Source: a virus. From it: a stretch of DNA of 48,954 nucleotides. Each line of letters starts with the position of its first letter. The stretch's first letter is position 1. Positions 43,606-48,954 of the stretch are shown here, in pieces. The translations under genes were made by a program, and so were the position numbers. The notes beneath the pieces are model-generated. The model saw only the letters and a list, made by a program, of their open reading frames with translations, did no database searches and was not told where the DNA came from. The stretch covers positions 1-48,954 of the IMG/VR virus record IMGVR_UViG_3300025137_000065, one strand, 5' to 3'.

Positions 43606-44265
43606 ATGGAAAATTTAATATCTACAGTATTAGAAGAAAGAGATTTATTGAATGTTGTTGACATTGGTCATCATAGAGGTGGTTTTATACGCCAGTTTTT
43701 ATTTAAGATGCGAGGCAAGAAGTTTTATACAATTGGAATAGATCCAATAAATTATGAAACGAACGCTTGCAATAAATTCATTCAGGCTGCAATTTCTACA
43801 AAAACAGGGAAGGCTAATTTCAACACTTATGATGAAGCGGGTTGTAATTCCCTATTAAAAATGAAATTAGAAAATTTAGTAAGGGATAGGTCAAGAGATG
43901 GTTGGTATGCACCGCGCAATATTTCAAAAACTGGAGAAATACAAGTTGATTGTGTTACTTTAAAATCAATTTTAGATAAAACGGATTTTGATAGAGTTGA
44001 TTATATAAAAGTGGATGCACAAGGAAATGATTTAGATTGTATCTTGAGTGCTGGAGACTGGTTACAAAAAACTGTTTTTATACAAATGGAGTCTTGTGTG
44101 TCTTCAACAGATATCGAAATGATGTATGAAGGTCAGACAAATAAAGACCAAGATATTAAAGCCTTAAACGATTTAGGGTTTGAGTTGATTCATGAAAATG
44201 ATTGCTCTTTGGTATCTTGCCCGGAAGCTGATTTAATTTTTATAAATAAAAAGTATATTGATTAG
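43606..44265 (+). CDS. FkbM-family methyltransferase
   Basis: The 219-residue protein shows NVVDIGHHRGGFIRQF (motif I, about 16-31), YTIGIDPINYETN (motif II), and DYIKVDAQGNDLDCI (the FkbM hallmark, normally lKiDvEGaE) near 131-146. FkbM enzymes are O-methyltransferases often found in polysaccharide clusters. It starts 15 bases after the upstream gene. Substrate is unknown; lipopolysaccharide sugar methylation is the likely role. Confidence 0.72.
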   Translation: MENLISTVLEERDLLNVVDIGHHRGGFIRQFLFKMRGKKFYTIGIDPINYETNACNKFIQAAISTKTGKANFNTYDEAGCNSLLKMKLENLVRDRSRDGWYAPRNISKTGEIQVDCVTLKSILDKTDFDRVDYIKVDAQGNDLDCILSAGDWLQKTVFIQMESCVSSTDIEMMYEGQTNKDQDIKALNDLGFELIHENDCSLVSCPEADLIFINKKYID

Positions 44266-44279
44266 AGTCACCAAGTATC

Positions 44280-44885
44280 ATGATTACTTATGGAATAACT
44301 GTAGCAGACGAGTTTTTTGAATTTAAAAGATTAATTAATTCACTTGAACCTTATATTTTACCAGAAGAGGAGGTTATTGTCTTAGCAGATAAAAACAAAG
44401 TAACGAAGGAAATACAAGATTTTTGCGGATATGTTGGATTAACTTTAAAGTATTTTGATTTTCAAAATGATTTTGCAGAATTTAAGAACGAATTATTTAA
44501 ATATGCTACCAAGCCCTTTTTATTCCAAATAGATGCTGATGAGCAAATTCCATTTACCCTTTTGAATTTAATTAGGAATGTAGCTAAGTCATGTCAATAT
44601 GATTTATTTGCTGTTCCTCGGATTAATGTAGTTAGAGGTGCTACAGAAAAAGATATTAAAAATTTTAATTGGCAAATTAATGATATGGGTTGGGAAGGTT
44701 ATCCTGACTATCAATTAAGATTTATGTCCACTCAAGGCCACATTAGGTGGGAGGGTAAGGTGCATGAAATCCCAAAGGGGTTTCGCTCTGGTGGGCAATC
44801 TCAAATAGACCCCATGTTTAGTATTCTTCACGTTAAAGATATAGATAAACAAAAAAAACAAAATCAATTATACGACAAGATATGA
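44280..44885 (+). CDS. GT2-type glycosyltransferase, short
   Basis: The 201-residue protein has the GT-A Rossmann start (YGITVADEFFEFKRLINSLEP) and a DAD metal motif in FQIDADEQIP (D85, D87), then WEGYPDYQLRFMSTQGHIRW and a VHEIP segment typical of SunS-type or beta-1,4-glucosyltransferase-type enzymes. It is short for GT2, so only the catalytic core is present. The stop overlaps the next start by four bases. Confidence 0.7.
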   Translation: MITYGITVADEFFEFKRLINSLEPYILPEEEVIVLADKNKVTKEIQDFCGYVGLTLKYFDFQNDFAEFKNELFKYATKPFLFQIDADEQIPFTLLNLIRNVAKSCQYDLFAVPRINVVRGATEKDIKNFNWQINDMGWEGYPDYQLRFMSTQGHIRWEGKVHEIPKGFRSGGQSQIDPMFSILHVKDIDKQKKQNQLYDKI

Positions 44886-45547
44886 GGGACTTTGATTTAA
44901 ATGATGTCGGAATAGTTATCCAAGGACCAACGAATAACTACGAAAGGGTTTTATCTAACTTAGACCAGAGCTTTTCTTACGTTTGGTCTACTTGGGATAA
45001 TGAGCCAATAGAGAATATAAAAGAGGTTGCCAAGCAAGTCCCTATTATTTTAAATACAACCCCATCGTTTAAGGGTTATAATAATATAAATTTACAATGC
45101 ATGAGTTCTGAGGCAGGTATTCGTGCAATAAATAAACCTTGGATAGTTAAAGTTAGAGGTGATTTATTATGGACAAATCAAAAAGGAGTTATCCGTATGG
45201 CTTTTGAAAAAATGATAAAGGAGGATTCTTTATGCTCGTATCTCAATTACAAACCAAGCATACATGAGATGCATGATTTCGTTACATTTAGTGGGCTTGA
45301 TTACGCTTTAGATTTATGGTCTTACCGTCAAGTTGGTCCTGATTTTAATCAACCAGAAAAACAATTATGTTATAACATAATGAAAAAAAACGGGTGGACT
45401 TATGAGGAAATGGTTGACAAGATGAGTTTTATTAATGTAGACTTAGTAAAGGACTCTTTAGATATCCATTGCATTAGGTATAATTGCGACATGTCTGAAA
45501 ACGCTCATATAACAATTGATGGCAATGAAGCCTTCCCAAAAAGATAA
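44882..45547 (+). CDS. WavE-like lipopolysaccharide protein
   Basis: The 221-residue protein begins VGIVIQGPTNNYERVL (8-23) with VWSTWDNEP (34-42), matching the WavE family of lipopolysaccharide core synthesis, first noted in Vibrio. SSEAGIRAINKPWIVKVRGDL (about 75-95) is another family-like segment, which probably forms the GT-A-type nucleotide-sugar site. It overlaps the GT2 gene by four bases and precedes the phosphatase by one base, so the cluster is a single operon. Confidence 0.68.
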   Translation: MRDFDLNDVGIVIQGPTNNYERVLSNLDQSFSYVWSTWDNEPIENIKEVAKQVPIILNTTPSFKGYNNINLQCMSSEAGIRAINKPWIVKVRGDLLWTNQKGVIRMAFEKMIKEDSLCSYLNYKPSIHEMHDFVTFSGLDYALDLWSYRQVGPDFNQPEKQLCYNIMKKNGWTYEEMVDKMSFINVDLVKDSLDIHCIRYNCDMSENAHITIDGNEAFPKR

Positions 45548-45548
45548 A

Positions 45549-46073
45549 ATGATAAAGCTTTTGATATTGGATGTAGACGGAGTGTTGACTGACGGTAAAA
45601 AGTATTATGATGACACTGGGTTAGCTAAGTATAAGACCTTTTGTGACAAGGATTTTTCTGCAATTAAAAAGTTTAAAGCTTCTTCTTGTAGGGTTATATT
45701 TTTATCAGGAGATAAGAATATCAATGAGTCTATCGCTTTAAATAGAAATTTAGATTTTTATTATGCTCGCGATAAATGCAAGTCTTCTTTTATATCTGAA
45801 TTTAAGAATAAATACTCCGTTACAGAAGATTCAATGTGTTTTATAGGAGATGATATATTTGACGCTCCCATAATGGAAAGAGTTTCTTATAAATTTTGCC
45901 CTAAAGACGCTGTTTCCGAGATAAGAGATATTTGTGGTAATCAGAATACCCTTCATAGCAAAGGGGGAGAAAATGTTTTAGACGAATTGTATAACGTATG
46001 CTCTTCTAGGGGTCTTGTAAAAAAATTCTTACTAAATGATTTCTTAGCTTTAGATAAAGATGAAAAATTTTGA
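45549..46073 (+). CDS. KdsC-like HAD phosphatase
   Basis: The 174-residue protein is a minimal HAD phosphatase: LDVDGVLTDG (nucleophile D8 and acid D10), LSGD near 52-55 (motif II), K78 (motif III) and FIGDDIFDAP (D101-D102, motif IV). The form and length match KdsC (3-deoxy-manno-octulosonate 8-phosphate phosphatase) and NeuA C-domain enzymes. I start at ATG 45549; in-frame codons from 45516 overlap the WavE gene. In this context it may instead hydrolyse another sugar phosphate, as GmhB does in heptose synthesis. Confidence 0.78.
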   Translation: MIKLLILDVDGVLTDGKKYYDDTGLAKYKTFCDKDFSAIKKFKASSCRVIFLSGDKNINESIALNRNLDFYYARDKCKSSFISEFKNKYSVTEDSMCFIGDDIFDAPIMERVSYKFCPKDAVSEIRDICGNQNTLHSKGGENVLDELYNVCSSRGLVKKFLLNDFLALDKDEKF

Positions 46074-46752
46074 AATAAGCTTATATGGCCATCTGACACA
46101 TGATACTATTTTCGATGGGATCAAGATCCATGAAACTGTTGGTGGATTAGCTAATGTTTGGGATGCTCTGATACAAGTGTGTAATCATAAAGTTCATGTA
46201 GAGCCTACTGAAATAGGAGAAGCTTTAATTTACGTTGATACGGATAAGAGTAGAAGATCTTCTAAAGCATCTCTTTCTTTGAAGAAAAGAATTCCATTCA
46301 TACATAATTCAGACTGGTCTCATGTTTTATATTTAAATCAATTAAAGGAGACTGGATTTATCTCAGAGGTTGCTACCAAAAGTAAATTTGTATCTGCGGA
46401 TATTTGCGCTGGTTTAAGCTTAAAAGACGTTGAGTTATTAAAGTATGTGGATTTGTTATTTATTTCTGATGACGATTTATGGTTGCCTGTGGAAGAATTG
46501 AAAAAACTTGTCAAAGGGGACATTTTGGTTCACCACTCTCACGGGAGTTATTTCTACAGAAAAAACGGAGATTTTTTTGAAACGGAAATTGAAAAAACTT
46601 TAACTGATGCGAATATACTTGGAGCGGGCGATATGTTTGCAGCCGCTGTTATAAGTTATTTAATTGATAGCAAAGGTGTTAGTTTAGAAAAAATAATAAG
46701 TGACAGCCATAAAAAAACATTTAATCTAATCAAATCAAAAAATGAAAAATAA
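46060..46752 (+). CDS. PfkB-family sugar kinase
   Basis: The 230-residue protein has the ribokinase-like N-terminal ETVGGLANVWDAL (25-37) and the C-terminal signature TDANILGAGDMFAAAVISYL (182-201) with catalytic D191. It is shorter than usual (about 300), because the lid and inner region are trimmed. PfkB enzymes phosphorylate sugars; the HldE kinase domain makes heptose 1,7-bisphosphate, and its neighbours here match that route. It overlaps the phosphatase by 14 bases and the following gene by 11, so it is tightly coupled. Substrate is unknown. Confidence 0.72.
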   Translation: MKNFEISLYGHLTHDTIFDGIKIHETVGGLANVWDALIQVCNHKVHVEPTEIGEALIYVDTDKSRRSSKASLSLKKRIPFIHNSDWSHVLYLNQLKETGFISEVATKSKFVSADICAGLSLKDVELLKYVDLLFISDDDLWLPVEELKKLVKGDILVHHSHGSYFYRKNGDFFETEIEKTLTDANILGAGDMFAAAVISYLIDSKGVSLEKIISDSHKKTFNLIKSKNEK

Positions 46753-47917
46753 AACAAACATATTAATACCTATCGCCGGGAGGGGGCAAAGATTTGTTGA
46801 TGAGGGTTACGTGATGCCTAAACAATTAATTATGGTTGGTGATACTCAAATGATTGATCTTAGTTTAAGTTCAATTTTAAATAAAGATCGGTGTAATTTA
46901 ATTTTTTGTTTGCGGAGAGACCACGTTAATGATTACTCTTTAGATAAGATTTTAAAACAAAAGTATGGAGAAGACATAAAGTTAATTATTCTAGATCATG
47001 TAACAAGAGGTTCGGTAGAAACTTGTTTAATGGCGAAGAATTATATAAATAATGATAATCCATTAATGATTTACACATTGGATGTTTACTTCGAAGATTT
47101 TTTTGATCCAACTGATATAGAACCAGATGTAGATGGAACGATTCTTACATTCAAGAGTAATAATAATGGTTATAGTTATGCCAAATTAAATGACGAGGGT
47201 TTCGTTACAAAAACAGCGGAAAAAGAAGTTATCAGTGAGAATGCGGCGGTTGGCGTTTACACATTTGGTAGTGGGGCTTCATTCGTGAAGTATGCAGAAC
47301 AAATGATTGATCAGGAAATTATGACTCGTGGAGAGTTTTACATCTGTCCTCTTTATAACCTTATGATTAAAGATGGGGCTAAGGTAAATATAAATGAGGT
47401 TAATAAGATGCACTTGATGGGGACTCCAGAAGAATTAGAGTTTTATTTAACTCACTCCTTAGTTAAATTTGGAGATAAGCCAATAGCAATATGCGCTGAC
47501 CATTCTGGGTTTGACTTAAAAAATGAAGCTTGTAAAATCTTAACTGAAAGAGGTCTCCGTTACGTTGATTATGGAACTTTTGTCGATAAAGATTGTGATT
47601 ACAATGATTATGTTGGGCAAGCTATAGATGCTCTAAATAGAGGGTTCAGTGATCATGTTATAGCTTTTTGTAGGACTGGGCAAGGAGTCAATATAGCGGG
47701 TAGTAAAAATAAAGGTGTAAGAGCCGCTGTTGTTTACGACGAATACGCAGCAGAATATTCGATAAAACATAATTGTGCTAATTATTTTTCAGTACCATCT
47801 AGAGTTGTTGATGCAAGCATGCTTTCAAACATGGTAGATATCTGGGAAAGAACCTCTTTTGACGGGGGTAGGCATATCCCGAGAATCACTAAAGCTGAAT
47901 TCAATGAAAAAATATAA
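46742..47917 (+). CDS. Nucleotidyltransferase fused to RpiB-type isomerase
   Basis: The 391-residue protein is a fusion. Residues 1-240 are a sugar-1-phosphate nucleotidyltransferase: IPIAGRGQRF (9-18), MPKQL (K27), and TLDVYF (D114, metal). Residues 246-391 are an RpiB/LacB isomerase: IAICADHSGFDLK (248-260), FCRTGQGVNIAGSKNKGVRA (C310, as C66 of E. coli RpiB), H343 in IKHN and GGRHIPRI near the end. RpiB enzymes swap aldose and ketose phosphates of five or six carbons. Fused, the two ends of a sugar-activation route lie in one chain. The overlap with the kinase gene is 11 bases. Confidence 0.8.
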   Translation: MKNKTNILIPIAGRGQRFVDEGYVMPKQLIMVGDTQMIDLSLSSILNKDRCNLIFCLRRDHVNDYSLDKILKQKYGEDIKLIILDHVTRGSVETCLMAKNYINNDNPLMIYTLDVYFEDFFDPTDIEPDVDGTILTFKSNNNGYSYAKLNDEGFVTKTAEKEVISENAAVGVYTFGSGASFVKYAEQMIDQEIMTRGEFYICPLYNLMIKDGAKVNINEVNKMHLMGTPEELEFYLTHSLVKFGDKPIAICADHSGFDLKNEACKILTERGLRYVDYGTFVDKDCDYNDYVGQAIDALNRGFSDHVIAFCRTGQGVNIAGSKNKGVRAAVVYDEYAAEYSIKHNCANYFSVPSRVVDASMLSNMVDIWERTSFDGGRHIPRITKAEFNEKI

Positions 47918-48227
47918 GTTGGGTGATATGGTTAATGGGTGGTTGGTTGGAAACTTTGAGCCTTCCATTTTTAAAACTCAAGACTTTGAAGTTGGCTACC
48001 ATAAGTATGATAAGGGTTGTGAAACTCAGAACCATTATCATAAATTAAGCACAGAGATTAATGTTGTCACAAAGGGTGATGTAGAGATAAATGGAGAAAG
48101 GTTTATAGAAGGGGAGGTTTTCGTGATTGATCCTTATATGGTATCAGAGTCTAAATTTCACGAAGATACTCATTTGATTGTGATAAGGACTTCTTCGAAT
48201 ACTGCGGATAAGTATTTAGTAGGATAA
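47904..48227 (+). CDS. Small cupin protein
   Basis: The 107-residue protein has the cupin pattern: GCETQNHYHKLSTEINVVTKG (39-59) with metal ligands H44, H46 and probably E51, then GEVFVIDP and H86/H90 at the second motif. I start at ATG 47904; upstream in-frame codons from 47859 lie inside the fusion gene. Such cupins act as sugar epimerases, isomerases or sensors. It overlaps the fusion gene by 14 bases and ends on the first base of the next start, so it probably serves the same sugar route. Confidence 0.72.
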   Translation: MKKYKLGDMVNGWLVGNFEPSIFKTQDFEVGYHKYDKGCETQNHYHKLSTEINVVTKGDVEINGERFIEGEVFVIDPYMVSESKFHEDTHLIVIRTSSNTADKYLVG

Positions 48228-48640
48228 TGAAGGTTATTTCCCATAGAGGTAATCTAAATGGCCCATCTGATTTAGAAAACCATCCAGAACAAATAAAAAA
48301 AGTTCTAAGTTTAGGGTATGATTGTGAAATAGATCTGTGGTACGAATTTGGTAAACTTTTTCTGGGTCATGATATCCCAGAGTATATTATTCATCCTGCG
48401 TTTCTAGATCAAGAAGGTCTTTGGGTTCATTGTAAAAATGCAGAAGCTCTACAGTATTGCTCAAGCAATGTAAATTATTTTTGGCATGATTCTGATAGTT
48501 ACACCTTAACGTCTAAAGGTTTTATTTGGACATTCCCCAATAAACCTGTTGTCGATAAATCTATTATAGTAGATAATGATAGAAACTGGCGGTCTAAATA
48601 TTACGATTGCTTTGGGGTTTGCAGCGACTATATCATATGA
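48227..48640 (+). CDS. Short GDPD-like phosphodiesterase
   Basis: The 137-residue protein has the glycerophosphodiester phosphodiesterase signature: SHRGNLNGPS (H6-R7), ENHPEQIKKVLSLGYDCEID (E34, D36) and LFLGHD (H48). At 137 residues it is about half the usual TIM barrel (230-300), so it may be a trimmed form or carry only part of the barrel. Phage sugar clusters elsewhere contain similar short forms. The stop overlaps gmd by four bases (ATGA). Confidence 0.6.
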   Translation: MKVISHRGNLNGPSDLENHPEQIKKVLSLGYDCEIDLWYEFGKLFLGHDIPEYIIHPAFLDQEGLWVHCKNAEALQYCSSNVNYFWHDSDSYTLTSKGFIWTFPNKPVVDKSIIVDNDRNWRSKYYDCFGVCSDYII

Positions 48641-48954
48641 AAAAGATTATTATTACAGGGGTAACAGGTCAAGACGGTAGTTTTATGGCAGATTATCTCT
48701 TAAAGAATACTGAGCATACTATTGTAGCTGGTGTCCGCAGATTAAGTGTAAAAAACCACGATAATATTGCTCATCTAATAGACAATCCTCGATTCAAACT
48801 TATTGACTTAGATGTCGCTGATCAAACTAATACAGAGCTGGTGATAGCAGAGCACAAGCCAGATTACTTCATCAATTTCGCTGCTAATTCTTTTGTTGGT
48901 GTGAGTTGGAAGATGCCAGTTAATCATATGGAGACAAACGCAATGGCTGTTCTT
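48637..48954 (+). CDS. gmd: GDP-mannose 4,6-dehydratase, N-terminal part
   Basis: The first 106 codons are visible and the gene runs off the right edge. ITGVTGQDGSFMADYLL (6-22) is the NAD(P)-binding motif, and the sequence continues with VRRLSV, DLDVAD and FAANSFVGVSWKMP, all typical of Gmd, which converts GDP-mannose to GDP-4-keto-6-deoxymannose, the first step to GDP-fucose and GDP-rhamnose. It begins in the last bases of the upstream gene, so the cluster continues into further sugar genes beyond the window. Confidence 0.85.
   Translation, partial: MKKIIITGVTGQDGSFMADYLLKNTEHTIVAGVRRLSVKNHDNIAHLIDNPRFKLIDLDVADQTNTELVIAEHKPDYFINFAANSFVGVSWKMPVNHMETNAMAVL

Noticed and set aside
1-48954. tRNA genes, CRISPR arrays, insertion sequences and attachment sites
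   Set aside because: Almost all of the window is protein-coding and the remaining gaps show no cloverleaf, direct-repeat array or transposase.

Overview
The window is part of the genome of a tailed double-stranded DNA phage (Caudoviricetes). It holds an almost unbroken virion module in the classical order: terminase, portal, protease/scaffold, decoration protein, major capsid protein, neck, tail tube, chaperone-position genes, tape measure and tail tip. It also carries auxiliary genes typical of large aquatic phages: PhoH, a small heat-shock protein, class I ribonucleotide reductase, and a long run of lipopolysaccharide-type sugar genes. The sugar genes (WavE-like, FkbM, KdsC-like, Gmd) point to a Gram-negative host. 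The DNA is A+T-rich and most genes have an AT-rich leader without a clear Shine-Dalgarno sequence. No tRNA, integrase, insertion sequence or CRISPR array was seen. No sheath gene is recognisable, so a long non-contractile tail is the simplest reading, but this is inference.

Layout. 1-608: three small minus-strand genes of unknown function. 830-6412: PhoH, a zinc-ribbon protein, a sigma-like protein with a cysteine insert, a possible small terminase, a zinc-finger/ERCC4 nuclease and the large terminase. 6459-14683: portal, protease-scaffold, decoration protein, capsid and neck genes. 14723-32051: two tandem tail-tube paralogues, two genes in the chaperone position, a 1550-residue tape measure and five distal tail proteins. 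32046-36219 (minus): possible Rad52-like annealing protein, a GT9 glycosyltransferase domain split over two genes, and an SSB-like protein. 36258-37277 (plus): a fibre-like protein. 37274-39324 (minus): an FmdB-like protein, a glycosyltransferase and a second sigma-like protein. 39325-39607: an unusual non-coding region with 26-bp iterated palindromes and overlapping hairpins. 39608-42869: nrdB, nrdA, a 33-residue ORF and hsp20. 42929 to the end: two methyltransferases, two glycosyltransferase-type proteins and a sugar-activation set ending in a partial gmd.

Three things stand out. (1) A short motif, [A/T/C]GTGTA[A/T], sits just upstream of at least ten plus-strand transcription units, often straight after a terminator. 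It looks like a phage-specific promoter, and two sigma-like proteins are encoded here that could read it. (2) The sugar cluster encodes a KdsC-type phosphatase, a PfkB-family kinase and a nucleotidyltransferase fused to an RpiB-type isomerase. These are the four classes of activity used to make NDP-heptose, but with a different isomerase family, so a new NDP-sugar route is possible. (3) The nrdAB upstream region has an iteron-like array leading into mutually exclusive hairpins, the second being a terminator.
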